The notes: generated by a model not told the origin, from the sequence alone. DNA of 23,955 nucleotides from Hyphomicrobiales bacterium (GCA_016210825.1 JACQTM010000226.1:1-23955), one strand, 5' to 3'; counted from the stretch's first letter, positions 14,323-22,699 are shown. Program-made: numbers and translations.

Positions 14323-15426
14323 ATGAGCAAACTGCGGATTTCCTCGCTGGCGCTGGGCTTAAGCCTCGCGCTTGCCGGTACCGCGTCCGCGCAAGACGTC
14401 ACCATCGGCGTCGTCGGACCGCTGACCGGGCAATATGCCTCCTTCGGCAAACAGCTCAAGGACGGCGCCGAACTTGCCGTCGCCGATCTCAACGCGAAGG
14501 GCGGCGTGCTCGGCAAGAAGATCAAGCTGGAGATCGGCGACGATGCTTGCGATCCAAAGCAGGCGCGCGCGGTCGCCGAGAAGATGGTGGGAGCGAAGGT
14601 GCCGTTCGTCGCCGGCCATTTCTGTTCGTCGTCCTCGATTCCCGCCTCCGATGCCTATCTTGAAGGCAACGTGCTGCAGATCACGCCGGCTTCGACGAAC
14701 CCGCAATTCACTGAACGCAAGATGTGGAACACGTTCCGCGTCTGCGGCCGCGACGATCAGCAAGGCGGGGTCGCCGGCGCCTATCTGGCCAAGAATTACA
14801 AGGACAAGAACATCGCCATCCTCCACGACAAGTCGACCTACGGCAAAGGCCTGGCCGACGAGACCAAGAAGGCGCTCAACAAGACCGGCGCGAAGGAAAA
14901 GATGTACGAAGCCTACACCCAGGGCGACAAGGACTTCAACGCGCTGGTCTCGAAGATGAAGGCGGCCAATATCGACGTCGTCTATATCGGCGGCTACCAC
15001 ACCGAGGCGGGCCTGATCCTGCGGCAGATGCGCGCCCAGGGCATGAAGGCACAGTTGATTTCGGGCGACGCGCTCGTCACCAACGAGTTCTGGTCGATCA
15101 CCGGCGCGGAGGGCGCCGGCGTGCTGATGACGTTCGGACCGGACCCGCGCAAGAAGCCGACGGCCAAGGCGGTGGTCGAGAAGTTCAAGGCCAAGAACAT
15201 CGACCCCGAAGGCTATACGCTTTACAGCTACGCCGCGGTGCAGATCTGGGCGCAGGCCGTCACAAAGGCCAAGACCACCGATCCGAAAAAGGTCGCGGAG
15301 ACGGTCAGGGCCGGCAAGTGGGACACGGTGCTGGGACCTCTCTCCTACGACAAGAAGGGCGATATCACCGCCATCGACTACGTATTCTACATCTGGAAGA
15401 AGGACGGCACTTACAGCGAGTTGTAA
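14323..15426 (+). CDS. livJ: Branched-chain amino acid ABC transporter substrate-binding protein
   Basis: Periplasmic binding protein of the LIV importer, 367 residues. A signal peptide ends at ASA|QD (about residue 23). The mature protein begins DVTIGVVGPLTGQYASFG, typical of the family. LivJ/LivK hallmarks follow: GDDACDPKQA with one Cys, AGHFCSSSSIPASDAYLE with the partner Cys for the usual disulfide, ITPASTNPQFTE, and FRVCGRDDQQGGVAGAYL. These Ser/Thr-rich loops bind the amino acid backbone in characterised LIV proteins, so branched-chain or related amino acids are the likely ligands. The ATG at 14323 has GAGGAG about 6 nt upstream. A strong terminator lies 43 bp after the stop. Confidence 0.95.
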   Translation: MSKLRISSLALGLSLALAGTASAQDVTIGVVGPLTGQYASFGKQLKDGAELAVADLNAKGGVLGKKIKLEIGDDACDPKQARAVAEKMVGAKVPFVAGHFCSSSSIPASDAYLEGNVLQITPASTNPQFTERKMWNTFRVCGRDDQQGGVAGAYLAKNYKDKNIAILHDKSTYGKGLADETKKALNKTGAKEKMYEAYTQGDKDFNALVSKMKAANIDVVYIGGYHTEAGLILRQMRAQGMKAQLISGDALVTNEFWSITGAEGAGVLMTFGPDPRKKPTAKAVVEKFKAKNIDPEGYTLYSYAAVQIWAQAVTKAKTTDPKKVAETVRAGKWDTVLGPLSYDKKGDITAIDYVFYIWKKDGTYSEL

Positions 15427-15440
15427 GCCCAGCCGTCGCT

Positions 15441-15457
15441 GCGGCGACAATCGCCGC
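15441..15457 (+). repeat. Short hairpin between livJ and its terminator
   Basis: GCGGCGA (15441-15447), CAA loop, TCGCCGC (15451-15457): a perfect 7-bp stem directly upstream of the intrinsic terminator. It may protect the mRNA 3' end. Confidence 0.4.
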
Positions 15458-15468
15458 ATGATGAAGCG

Positions 15469-15498
15469 CCCGCCCCGGACTCCGGGGCGGGTTTTTTT
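15469..15498 (+). terminator. Intrinsic terminator of the liv operon
   Basis: CCCGCCCCGG (15469-15478), a 3-nt loop ACT, CCGGGGCGGG (15482-15491), then seven T (15492-15498). This is a textbook Rho-independent terminator after livJ, the clearest in the window. Confidence 0.95.
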
Positions 15499-15501
15499 CT
15501 C

Positions 15502-15640
15502 TCATCCCTCCCCTTGTGGGGAGGGTGGACGCGAGCCGTTGCGAGCGGTCGGGTGGGGGGCCGTCACTACGCTTTCACCCCACCCGGCTCGCGTCGCGCC
15601 TTGCTCGACGCTCGCCGACCCTCCCCATCAAGGGGAGAGA
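15502..15640. repeat. Palindromic repeat element, copy B (livJ/ccdA junction)
   Basis: A nearly symmetric element lying between the liv terminator and the convergent ccdA gene. Arm 1 opens with hairpin CCCTCCCC-TTGT-GGGGAGGG (15506-15525), then GTGGACGCGAGCC and GTCGGGTGGGGG. Arm 2 (to 15640) is the inverted form, with ACCCCACCCGGCTCGCGTCG and a closing CCCTCCCCATCAAGGGGAGA. The whole could fold into a long two-armed hairpin. No clear flanking duplication was found. Confidence 0.8.
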
Positions 15641-15647
15641 TAAAGAA

Positions 15648-16382
15648 TCACCCAATCCTTCCTAGCACCGGAAACAATTCGAGCAGCCAGAACCCGGCAC
15701 TGTTCACCATCCCGGTAAGGAAAGCGATGCCGGTGAGCACGAGCAGCACCCCCATTGCCATCTCGACATAGGCGAGCTGCTTGCGAAAGCGCGCAAGGAA
15801 CGCGGCGAACGGTTCAACGGCGAAGGCCGCGAGCAGGAACGGAATGCCGAGCCCCGCCGAATAGACGGCGAGCAGGCCGGCGCCCTTGGTCACCGTTGTT
15901 TCGGATGCGGCAACCGCGAGGATGGCAGCGAGGATCGGTCCGATGCACGGCGTCCATCCGAACGCAAAGGCGAGCCCCATGGCATACGCGCCCCATAGCC
16001 CAACGGGCTTGGCGACCGTGATCCGCCTCTCGCGCATCATCAATTTGATCGGTGTCAGTCCGAGAAAATGCAGGCCCATGACGATGATGATGATGCCGGC
16101 GATGGTGCCGAGCCAATCGGCATATGCACGGATCAGCGTCCCGATCACGCTCGCACTCGCACCGAGCGCAACGAACACCGTGGAGAAACCGAGCACGAAC
16201 AGCAAAGCTGCGATCACCGTCTCGCGTTTGACCTGAGGTTCCGGCTCGGCATCGGCGAAGCGCTCCAGCGAGGCGCCGGCGAGATAGACGAGATAGGGTG
16301 GCACCAGCGGCAGGACGCAAGGCGAGAGAAAGCTCAAGAGCCCCGCGAACAACGCCGCCAGGATCGACACGTCGGTGGACAT
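15648..16382 (-). CDS. ccdA: CcdA-type cytochrome c biogenesis / thiol-disulfide transmembrane protein
   Basis: Polytopic inner-membrane protein (244 residues, about six membrane segments) that carries reducing equivalents from cytoplasmic thioredoxin to periplasmic thiol proteins, for example in cytochrome c maturation. The two redox cysteines are present: Cys22 in FLSPCVLPLVPPY and Cys146 in FGWTPCIGPILAA, the expected pseudo-symmetric pair. The ATG at 16382 has AAGG 5 nt upstream. The gene converges on livJ and is flanked on both sides by palindromic elements. No apparent partner (TlpA/ResA-like or heme lyase) is next to it. Confidence 0.92.
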   Translation of the reverse strand: MSTDVSILAALFAGLLSFLSPCVLPLVPPYLVYLAGASLERFADAEPEPQVKRETVIAALLFVLGFSTVFVALGASASVIGTLIRAYADWLGTIAGIIIIVMGLHFLGLTPIKLMMRERRITVAKPVGLWGAYAMGLAFAFGWTPCIGPILAAILAVAASETTVTKGAGLLAVYSAGLGIPFLLAAFAVEPFAAFLARFRKQLAYVEMAMGVLLVLTGIAFLTGMVNSAGFWLLELFPVLGRIG

Positions 16383-16476
16383 CGTGCCTTGATGCTATGG
16401 CGCGGCGCGGGGCGCAAGCCGTGGCGACGTACCTCGCACGCATGTGATGGGTACGATGCGCACGAAACCTTGTTTA

Positions 16477-16627
16477 CCTCCCCCCTTGCGGGGGAGGTCG
16501 GCAAACCAATGGGTCGGCGCGAAGCGCCGCCCGATGACAGGCTCCGTGAACCGGGAGGGGGTAAGTCATTAACGATAGCGCAATCATCCATCCCACTCCC
16601 CCGACCCTCCTCGCAAGGGGGAGGGAG
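16477..16627. repeat. Palindromic repeat element, copy C (ccdA/P1 peptidase gap)
   Basis: It fills half of the 304-bp gap between ccdA and the P1 peptidase gene, whose start codons diverge. Arm 1: CCTCCCCCC-TTGC-GGGGGAGG then TCGG, a variable stretch that includes GGCGCGAAGCGCC, and CCGGGAGGGGG. Arm 2: ACTCCCCCGACCCTCC-TCGCAA-GGGGGAGGG. The remaining gap holds a good ribosome binding site (GGAGG 16675-16679) and presumably both promoters, which I could not place. Confidence 0.8.
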
Positions 16628-16686
16628 CCATGCGTTGACGTAGTCACCGAAATCGTTTCCGCTCCGCACCGATCGGAGGTTATCTC

Positions 16687-17676
16687 GTGCGAAATCTGAT
16701 CACCGATGTTCCCGGCGTCCTTGTCGGCCACGCTGATAACGCAAAGCTCGCCTCCGGCGTCACCGCGATCGTGTTCGAAGAGCCCGCGGTGGCGTCGATC
16801 GACATGCGCGGCGGTGGGCCGGGCACGCGCGAGACCGATCTGCTCGATCCGGCGATGACGGTGGAGCGAATCGACGCCATCGCGCTCTCCGGCGGTTCGG
16901 CCTTCGGGCTCGACGCCGCCTCCGGCGTGCAGGCGTGGCTGAAGGAGCAAGGCCGCGGTTTCGCCGTGCGCGAGGCACGTGTGCCGATCGTGCCCGGCGC
17001 CATCCTGTTCGACCTGCTCAATGGTGGCGACAAGAATTGGGGCCGCTTTCCGCCCTACCGCGATCTCGGCTACGCTGCCGCGGCAGCGGCAGCGAGCGTA
17101 TTCGAATTGGGCAGCATCGGTGCCGGGCTTGGCGCCATGTGCGTTAATCTCAAAGGCGGTATCGGCTCGGCTTCGGCGCGCACCACTAAGGACGGTATTG
17201 CCATCGGCGCGCTAGCCGCCGTCAATCCGGCGGGTAGCGTGACCATCGGCGATGGCCCGCATTTCTGGGCCGCACCCTACGAGCAGGGTAAGGAACTCGG
17301 CGGTCGCGGCCTGCCCTCGCCGCTGCCATCCGAGGCGCTTGTCGCGCGTACCAAGGCAAGCCCGCACGAGAATACAACGCTCGTCGTGGTCGCAACCGAC
17401 GCCGCGCTGACCAAGGCGCAGGCGAAGCGGCTTGCGATCATGGCGCAAACCGGTATGGCGCGAGCGATTTATCCCGTGCACACGCCGCTCGATGGTGACG
17501 TAGTGTTTGCCGCCGCCACCGGCAAAAAGTCCCTGCCCGATCCTTTGATTTCGCTCGCATCCCTCGGTGCGCTTGCCGCCAACGTCACCGCCCGCGCCAT
17601 CGCGCGTGGCGTGTATGAGGCAAAAGGTTTAAAATTTCCGGGAGCGGCTCGCAGTTGGCGCGAGACGTTCGACTGA
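16687..17676 (+). CDS. P1 (S58) family peptidase, NylC/DmpA-like N-terminal nucleophile hydrolase
   Basis: An autoprocessing aminopeptidase/amidase of the DmpA-NylC-BapA family, 329 residues. Family segments are ITDVPGVLVGHA (5-16), RGGGPGTRETDLLDP (41-55), ALSGGSAFGLDAASGV (66-81), the Gly-rich loop GAGLGAMCVNLKGGIGSAS (145-163), and HENTTLVVVATDA (227-239). The last contains the probable self-cleavage site Asn229|Thr230, matching the Asn/Thr processing known for NylC, which would make Thr230 the nucleophile. Members cleave beta-peptides, D-amino acid amides or 6-aminohexanoate oligomers; which applies here cannot be told. The GTG at 16687 has GGAGG 7 nt upstream. No signal peptide. The next gene follows after 12 bp. 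Confidence 0.92.
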   Translation: MRNLITDVPGVLVGHADNAKLASGVTAIVFEEPAVASIDMRGGGPGTRETDLLDPAMTVERIDAIALSGGSAFGLDAASGVQAWLKEQGRGFAVREARVPIVPGAILFDLLNGGDKNWGRFPPYRDLGYAAAAAAASVFELGSIGAGLGAMCVNLKGGIGSASARTTKDGIAIGALAAVNPAGSVTIGDGPHFWAAPYEQGKELGGRGLPSPLPSEALVARTKASPHENTTLVVVATDAALTKAQAKRLAIMAQTGMARAIYPVHTPLDGDVVFAAATGKKSLPDPLISLASLGALAANVTARAIARGVYEAKGLKFPGAARSWRETFD

Positions 17677-17688
17677 CAGGAGAAACTG

Positions 17689-17949
17689 ATGCGCATATTT
17701 ACTTTTATCGGAATCCTTGCACTGGCATCGGTCATCATTCCACAAACGGCCCTGACGAAAAATGAACGCTGGTGCGCTATCTATAACGCCGGTGACGGCA
17801 ATGGCGGCGTTAATTGCGGCTTCTACACGCTCCAGCAATGCAAGGACACGATCATCGGCACCGACCGCTGCGAATTCGATTACATGTACCAACGGGACCA
17901 GGAGCAGAAAAAAACGGCGGCACCGAAAAAGCGGCGCCCTCAGGGTTGA
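17689..17949 (+). CDS. Small secreted cysteine-containing protein, DUF3551-like
   Basis: An 86-residue protein with an N-terminal signal peptide-like segment (MRIFTFIGILALASVIIPQTA) and a short mature part patterned WCAIYN...NCGFYTLQQC...RC. This spacing of Trp-Cys, Asn-Cys-Gly-Phe and Gln-Cys matches the DUF3551 family common in Bradyrhizobium relatives; function unknown. The four cysteines may form two disulfides in the periplasm. The C-terminus is Lys/Arg-rich (KKTAAPKKRRPQG). The ATG at 17689 follows AGGAGAAACTG, and the gene starts 12 bp after the P1 peptidase stop, so both are probably on one transcript. It converges with the S10 peptidase gene 16 bp later. Confidence 0.8.
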   Translation: MRIFTFIGILALASVIIPQTALTKNERWCAIYNAGDGNGGVNCGFYTLQQCKDTIIGTDRCEFDYMYQRDQEQKKTAAPKKRRPQG

Positions 17950-17965
17950 TGCGGCCGCCGGCGCC

Positions 17966-19504
17966 TCACTCCGTTACCCCCGCCGAATAGAACGCCCGCA
18001 TGTCCTTCGTGAACGCCGCGCGTGAGGCGGGATCGAAATAGAACATGTGCCCGCCGCGATAGAGCTTGAGCTGCACGCGGTCGGCCGAGCCAATTTTTGG
18101 CAGATGATCGACGATATAGCGGCTTACGCCATAGGGCGTCACGAGATCGCCCGTGCCATGGACGACGACGAGCCGGAACGATGGATTGAGCGCGAGCAAC
18201 TCGCGGATGTCGCTCGTGACGCTGGCATTTCCCCGGCTCTCGCCGTGCCAATCCCATTGGCCGCTGATGTCACGAGCGAGCAGTACATAGGTCATGTCAG
18301 TCTTGAACTCGAGCTCCTCGCGCGCATAGCCGACGAACAGGCCGCTGAGTGCGCGGCTAAAGCCCGCAAGTATCGGATCGTCGTTATGCGCGGCCGCGCT
18401 CTCCGGAAACGGATCGATCATGGCGAAGCCGGCATCGTAGGAACTCACCACGCTTCCTTGCGCTGAGCGCAGGTGCTTAGCATAGGCGTCCCGGATGAAA
18501 CCGCGCTGGCGCGTCACTACCTCGACCGGCAGCCCGGTCATCTGCGCGACGCGCGCATAGAAGGCGCGCGCCTTTTCGCCCTCGGGTGCGGGGCCGGCGA
18601 GCGTCGTTAGATACTCGGTCATGGCGAAGCGCTCGGCTTCGACCAGGGCTTCCGGCGTAAAGGCGCGGCGGCGTTCAAGCTCGACGGCTGCGAGCGAGGG
18701 AAACTGCAGGGCGGCGCCGAGTGCGAAGCGGTTGGCGTTAAAGCCGAGCGCACCTTCGAGCAGCGGCGAGAGTGCGACGATGCCGGAGACGACAATACCT
18801 TGATCCGACTGCAGTGCGCGCGCAACCTTGACGGCGCGAAAACCGCCATAGCTTTCGCCAAGGATGTATTTGGGCGAGGAGGTGCGGCCATTGCGCGCGA
18901 CATAAAGCGCAATGGTCTTCGCCAGCACCCGCGCGTCGGCGCGCACGCCGTAGTAGCTCTTGGCTTCGTCCGGCTTCACGGTGCGGCTCCAGCCGGTGCC
19001 GATCGGATCGATCACAACGAGATCGGTGAACGGGAGCCAGGTGTCCGGATTGTCGCGCAACCGCGCACTGGCGCCGTCGCGGTTGTCAGGGCCGAACACC
19101 GCGACTTTCGGCCCAACGACGCCGAGATGCAGATAGGTCGACGATGCGCCGGGCCCGCCGTTGAACACGAAGGTCAGCGGGCGCCGCTCGGCGGGGGCGC
19201 CCTGCTTTACGTAAGCGGAGTAGAAAATCGCGGCCGTCCGCTCGCCATTCTGGCCGAACAGATTGAGCGTGCCGGCGGTCGCCGTAAAGGTGAGCTTGTC
19301 GCCGCCTATGGTGATGGTGCGCTCGGTGACCGCGTCAGCGGGGAGCAATTTGAGGACGCCGGGACCTGACGGCGGTGCGGATTTTTGCTCGCCGGCCGGC
19401 TGTTCCTTGACGGCGCGCGCTTGCGCCAGCACTGGTCCGGCTGATCCGGCGGACAGAACGAGGAGAAGGGTGAGGACAATCGCGTGCAGCTTTCGCGGGC
19501 TCAT
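17966..19504 (-). CDS. Secreted S10 family serine carboxypeptidase-like protein
   Basis: A 512-residue exported peptidase of the serine carboxypeptidase (S10) family, alpha/beta-hydrolase fold. The signal peptide ends near VLAQA (24-28). Conserved elements are FVFNGGPGASSTYLHLG (112-128), IDPIGTGWSR (165-174), the nucleophile elbow LGESYGG with Ser218, the acid HGTGDLVTPYGVSRY with Asp453, and the base YRGGHMFYFDPASR with His486, so the triad is complete. The ATG at 19504 is preferred over an in-frame ATG at 19558 because GGAG lies 6 nt upstream and a normal signal peptide follows. Expected to trim C-terminal residues from peptides in the periplasm. It lies 84 bp downstream of the DadA-like gene on the same strand. 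Confidence 0.92.
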   Translation of the reverse strand: MSPRKLHAIVLTLLLVLSAGSAGPVLAQARAVKEQPAGEQKSAPPSGPGVLKLLPADAVTERTITIGGDKLTFTATAGTLNLFGQNGERTAAIFYSAYVKQGAPAERRPLTFVFNGGPGASSTYLHLGVVGPKVAVFGPDNRDGASARLRDNPDTWLPFTDLVVIDPIGTGWSRTVKPDEAKSYYGVRADARVLAKTIALYVARNGRTSSPKYILGESYGGFRAVKVARALQSDQGIVVSGIVALSPLLEGALGFNANRFALGAALQFPSLAAVELERRRAFTPEALVEAERFAMTEYLTTLAGPAPEGEKARAFYARVAQMTGLPVEVVTRQRGFIRDAYAKHLRSAQGSVVSSYDAGFAMIDPFPESAAAHNDDPILAGFSRALSGLFVGYAREELEFKTDMTYVLLARDISGQWDWHGESRGNASVTSDIRELLALNPSFRLVVVHGTGDLVTPYGVSRYIVDHLPKIGSADRVQLKLYRGGHMFYFDPASRAAFTKDMRAFYSAGVTE

Positions 19505-19588
19505 GATCGCTCCAGACGCCCCCAAAGACGCCCAAAGGCAAGCTATCACGCGAACCAAGCGAAGCCGAATTAACGTTCGGTGAGACAG

Positions 19589-20833
19589 TTAATGAAAGCG
19601 CCCGGCTGCATAAGGCGCCGGATCGGTGAACGGCGGGGCGCCGGTCATCATTTCGGCAAGCAGGCGGCCCGTGGCGGGACCGAGCGTAAGCCCCCAATGG
19701 GCGTGGCCGAAATCGAGCCACAACCCGGGCTGGCCCGGCGCACGGCCGATCACCGGCATCGAATCCGGAAAGCATGGGCGGCGGCCAAGCCAGGCGTCTT
19801 TTTCGATGCGCTCACCGATGGGAAAGAGCGCGCGTGCGGCGGGCAGCAGCCGGTCGAATTGCACCGGCGTCGGCTTCGCATCGCGTTGTGCGAATTCGGC
19901 GCCCGTGGTCAGGCGTAATCCCTGCTCCATCGGCGCCAGCAGATAGCCATTCTCGGCGTCGAGCACAGGCCGACTGATGCCGGAATTTCCCCGCGGCCGG
20001 AAATGCAGGTGATAGCCGCGCTTGACCGCGAGCGGCAGCTTGATGCCGAGCGGTTCTAGCAAGTCGCTCGCCCAAGGCCCGAGTGCGACCACGGCCGCCT
20101 CGGCGTCCACCGGTCCCTCGTCGGTATCCACGCGCCAGCGCCCGCCGGCGCGGTGCAGCGAGCGCGCGTCACCGCGCAGCGTCACTCCGCCGAGCTTCGC
20201 AAGCAGTGCGGCGTAGGCCTGCGTCACGCCGAGCGGGTTGGTCACGCTCGCCGCGCTTGGCCAAAAAATGCCACGCGCGACGATTGGCGCGAGATCAGGC
20301 TCAATCGCCAATGTCCCGGTGCGGTCGAGAACGCGAAATTCAAGTCCAGCAGCGGCGATCGTGTCGAGATCGGATTTCACGTCCTCGAAGGCGCGCTCGC
20401 TGCGGTAGACCTTCAACCAGCCGTTCTTGCGCAAATATTTTTCGGCATTTGCTTCCTTGATCAGCGTTTCGTGCTCGGCAACGGCGCGCGCGAACAGCGG
20501 CCGCATCTTGCGTGCGAAATCGAGCATCGCCGACGGCCGCGATGCCAGCGAATAGGCGAACAGCCATGGCAGCAATTTCGGCAGCGCAGCGAGGTGATAA
20601 TTGGCTTCCGGAGCGAGCTTAAACGCGACCTTGAGGAGTTTCTTGAGTTCGAAAGGAAACGGATACGGAAAATAGGTGTTACCCTCGATGATGCCGGCAT
20701 TGCCGTAGGAGGTCTCCTCACCCGGCCCGCCGCGATCGACGAGGGCGACCGAAAGTCCGCGCTTGGCGAGATGCAAAGCCGCGGTGGTGCCGACCACGCC
20801 GGCGCCGAGAACGATTACGTCGGATCGAGCCAC
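19589..20833 (-). CDS. FAD-dependent D-amino acid dehydrogenase-like oxidoreductase (DadA-like)
   Basis: DAO-superfamily flavoprotein, 414 residues from the GTG at 20833, close to the length of the DadA small subunit. The N-terminal Rossmann motif is VIVLGAGVVGTTAALHLAKRG (6-26), ending with LVDR (acidic residue for the ribose of FAD). It is followed by ETSYGNAGII (40-49), the DadA-like segment after the dinucleotide motif. Late FAD-contact segments are RLTTGAEF and WLDFGHAHWGLTLGPATGRL. The GTG is preferred over an in-frame ATG at 20926 because AAGAGG lies 6 nt upstream and no family sequence precedes it. Likely oxidises D-amino acids or related amines and passes electrons to the respiratory chain; the exact substrate is unknown. 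Confidence 0.85.
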   Translation of the reverse strand: MARSDVIVLGAGVVGTTAALHLAKRGLSVALVDRGGPGEETSYGNAGIIEGNTYFPYPFPFELKKLLKVAFKLAPEANYHLAALPKLLPWLFAYSLASRPSAMLDFARKMRPLFARAVAEHETLIKEANAEKYLRKNGWLKVYRSERAFEDVKSDLDTIAAAGLEFRVLDRTGTLAIEPDLAPIVARGIFWPSAASVTNPLGVTQAYAALLAKLGGVTLRGDARSLHRAGGRWRVDTDEGPVDAEAAVVALGPWASDLLEPLGIKLPLAVKRGYHLHFRPRGNSGISRPVLDAENGYLLAPMEQGLRLTTGAEFAQRDAKPTPVQFDRLLPAARALFPIGERIEKDAWLGRRPCFPDSMPVIGRAPGQPGLWLDFGHAHWGLTLGPATGRLLAEMMTGAPPFTDPAPYAAGRFH

Positions 20834-20912
20834 AGAAAACCTCTTGCTGGGTACGGCGCTTGTCCGCCATTGAACGAAGCGGAGTACATATAGGGATTCG
20901 TAAAAAAGGTAC

Positions 20913-20924
20913 GCCTGCGCAGGC
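20913..20924. promoter_or_regulatory. Palindrome in a divergent promoter region
   Basis: GCCTGCGCAGGC is a perfect 12-bp palindrome in the 157-bp gap between the divergent DadA-like and BASS-like genes. It is a candidate operator for either gene, but a chance palindrome in GC-rich DNA is possible. Confidence 0.3.
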
Positions 20925-20990
20925 AAGTTTCATGGCTGATATGCCACAAGCTGTCCGCTCATCCACATCAATCAATGGCATAACGCATAC

Positions 20991-21956
20991 ATGATCTTTC
21001 TTGATGCCTTGGCGGCGGCGCTGGCTTGGCTCGGACGGCAAGGCACGCGGGCGCTCGCAGCGATGGTCTTCATCGGCATTGCGTTGCCTCCGCTTGGAGC
21101 ACTACTCAAGCCCTTTGTAACGGAGGCGGTCTTCGCGCTTCTGGTGCTCGCCTTCCTGCTGGTGGAGCCTGCGGCGCTGCGTGTCCATGTCGCGCGGCCG
21201 GCGCTGGTCATCATCGTCGCGTTTTGGACGATGGTGGCACTGCCGGCCATGCTCGGCTGGGGTTATCTCTGGCTGGGCGTCGATCAACGATCGCCCGATC
21301 TTTTCCTGGCGCTGGTTCTGCAGGCCGCCGCCTCACCCCTGATGTCATCCCCGGCCATCGCCGCGTTGCTGGGTCTTGATGCCGCCCTTGTCTTATTCGG
21401 CTTGATTGCTTGCACCTCGGTTGTTTCGCTCACCGCACCGCTATTCGCGCGCCAATTGGTCGGTGAAACATTGACGCTGTCGCCGCTCGCGCTTGGGCTC
21501 AAATTGTTCTTGATGCTGGTTGGCGCGGCGTTGCTCGCCGCCGCGATCCGAAAATTCGCCGGGCATGCGCGGATCACGCGGCAACGCGAGCGGATCGATG
21601 GCCTCAATGTCATCGTGCTGTTCGTATTCATTGCGGCGTTGATGGGCGATATCGCCGTGACAATCTACGCGGAGCCCATGCTGGTCGGGGCGCTGATCCT
21701 GCTGTCATTTGTACTTACCTTAGGTCCGCTCGCATTGACGGTCTTCGTCTTTGCCCGCGCCGGATTGCGCCAGGCTTTTGCGCTTGGGCTCATGGCGTCC
21801 CAACGCAACATGGGCCTGATGCTCGCCGCAGCCGGTGGCGCGGTGCCCGATCTCACCTGGCTCTACTTCGCGCTCGCGCAATTCCCGATCTATCTCTTGC
21901 CGCAGATGCTCAAACCCTTGGCGCGTGTGGTTAACGGCGGGCGCACAGGCGCGTAA
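20991..21956 (+). CDS. BASS-like (bile acid:sodium symporter family) membrane protein
   Basis: A 321-residue polytopic membrane protein with about nine or ten hydrophobic segments. The inverted-repeat BASS fold is suggested by the two crossover-like regions: LQAAASPLMSSPAIAALLGLD (112-132) in the first half and LGLMASQRNMGLMLAAAG (263-280) in the second, where BASS proteins have polar residues near the ion sites. The substrate cannot be predicted. No ribosome binding site stands out upstream of the ATG at 20991, so the start is tentative. It is divergent from the DadA-like gene and 59 bp upstream of rpe, with a short GC palindrome in between. Confidence 0.7.
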   Translation: MIFLDALAAALAWLGRQGTRALAAMVFIGIALPPLGALLKPFVTEAVFALLVLAFLLVEPAALRVHVARPALVIIVAFWTMVALPAMLGWGYLWLGVDQRSPDLFLALVLQAAASPLMSSPAIAALLGLDAALVLFGLIACTSVVSLTAPLFARQLVGETLTLSPLALGLKLFLMLVGAALLAAAIRKFAGHARITRQRERIDGLNVIVLFVFIAALMGDIAVTIYAEPMLVGALILLSFVLTLGPLALTVFVFARAGLRQAFALGLMASQRNMGLMLAAAGGAVPDLTWLYFALAQFPIYLLPQMLKPLARVVNGGRTGA

Positions 21957-21969
21957 GGCGCCGCGTTGC

Positions 21970-21985
21970 CCCCCGCATGCGGGGG
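21970..21985. repeat. GC palindrome between the BASS-like gene and rpe
   Basis: CCCCCGCATGCGGGGG is a perfect 16-bp palindrome in the 59-bp gap. It resembles the terminal hairpins of the larger palindromic elements and may be a remnant of one, or a weak hairpin terminator without a T-run. Confidence 0.4.
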
Positions 21986-22015
21986 TGTTAGACGAACGGC
22001 GACGAAGAGGAATCG

Positions 22016-22699
22016 ATGTCCCGCCCGCTGCTGGTCGCCCCGTCGATATTGGCCGCCGATTTCGCCAAGCTCAGCGAGGAGGTGCGCGCGGTCGAGCAGG
22101 CGGGCGCCGACTGGATCCACGTCGACGTAATGGACGGCCATTTCGTGCCGAACATCACCATAGGGCCTGCGGTCGTCGCGGCGCTGCGCCCGCATACGAA
22201 GAAAATTCTCGACGTGCACCTGATGATCGCCCCGTGCGATCCGCATCTCGAAGCCTTCGCCAAGGCCGGCTCCGACATCATCACCGTGCACGTGGAAGCG
22301 GGGCCCCACCTGCACCGTTCGCTGCAGGCGATCCGTGCGCTCGGCAAAAAAGCCGGCGTTTCGCTCAATCCGGGCACATCCGAGACCGAAATCGAGCACG
22401 TACTCGACGACGTCGACCTGATCCTCGTGATGTCGGTCAATCCCGGCTTCGGCGGCCAGGCGTTCATTCCCGCGGCGGTGGAAAAACTCCGCCGTCTGCA
22501 CACCATGATAGCCGGCCGGCCTATCGACCTTGAAGTGGACGGCGGAATTACGCCGCAGACCGCGCCGCTCGTGACTGCGGCAGGCGCCAACGTGCTGGTC
22601 GCGGGCTCGGCCATCTTCAAGGGCGGTGCGAGCGCTTACCGCGGCAACATCGCCGCGATCCGCCAGGCGGCGGCGATGGCGCGCGGGGAAGCGGCCTGA
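22016..22699 (+). CDS. rpe: Ribulose-phosphate 3-epimerase
   Basis: Interconverts D-ribulose 5-phosphate and D-xylulose 5-phosphate in the pentose phosphate pathway (and the Calvin cycle where present). TIM-barrel enzyme of 227 residues, the normal length. Active-site elements are VAPSILAADF (7-16), IHVDVMDGHFVPN (34-46) with His35 and catalytic Asp37, DVHLMI (66-71) with His68, VMSVNPGFGGQ (138-148), and the second catalytic Asp175 in EVDGG with the phosphate-binding GGIT and AGSAIF. The ATG at 22016 follows AGAGGAATCG. The stop TGA is part of TGATG (22697-22701), starting a 57-codon repeat-derived frame that leads to purB. Confidence 0.97.
   Translation: MSRPLLVAPSILAADFAKLSEEVRAVEQAGADWIHVDVMDGHFVPNITIGPAVVAALRPHTKKILDVHLMIAPCDPHLEAFAKAGSDIITVHVEAGPHLHRSLQAIRALGKKAGVSLNPGTSETEIEHVLDDVDLILVMSVNPGFGGQAFIPAAVEKLRRLHTMIAGRPIDLEVDGGITPQTAPLVTAAGANVLVAGSAIFKGGASAYRGNIAAIRQAAAMARGEAA

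Noticed and set aside
14359..15459. 366-codon open frame on the minus strand
   Set aside because: It is antisense to livJ, which has a signal peptide, family motifs and a terminator; the antisense product matches nothing known to me.
15502..16627. Possible CRISPR or tandem array from the repeated CTCCCC motifs
   Set aside because: Copies are few, far apart, palindromic, and lack uniform spacers; they fit dispersed palindromic elements.
20834..20926. Longer N-terminus for the DadA-like protein from the ATG at 20926
   Set aside because: The GTG at 20833 has AAGAGG at good spacing and places the FAD motif at the usual position.
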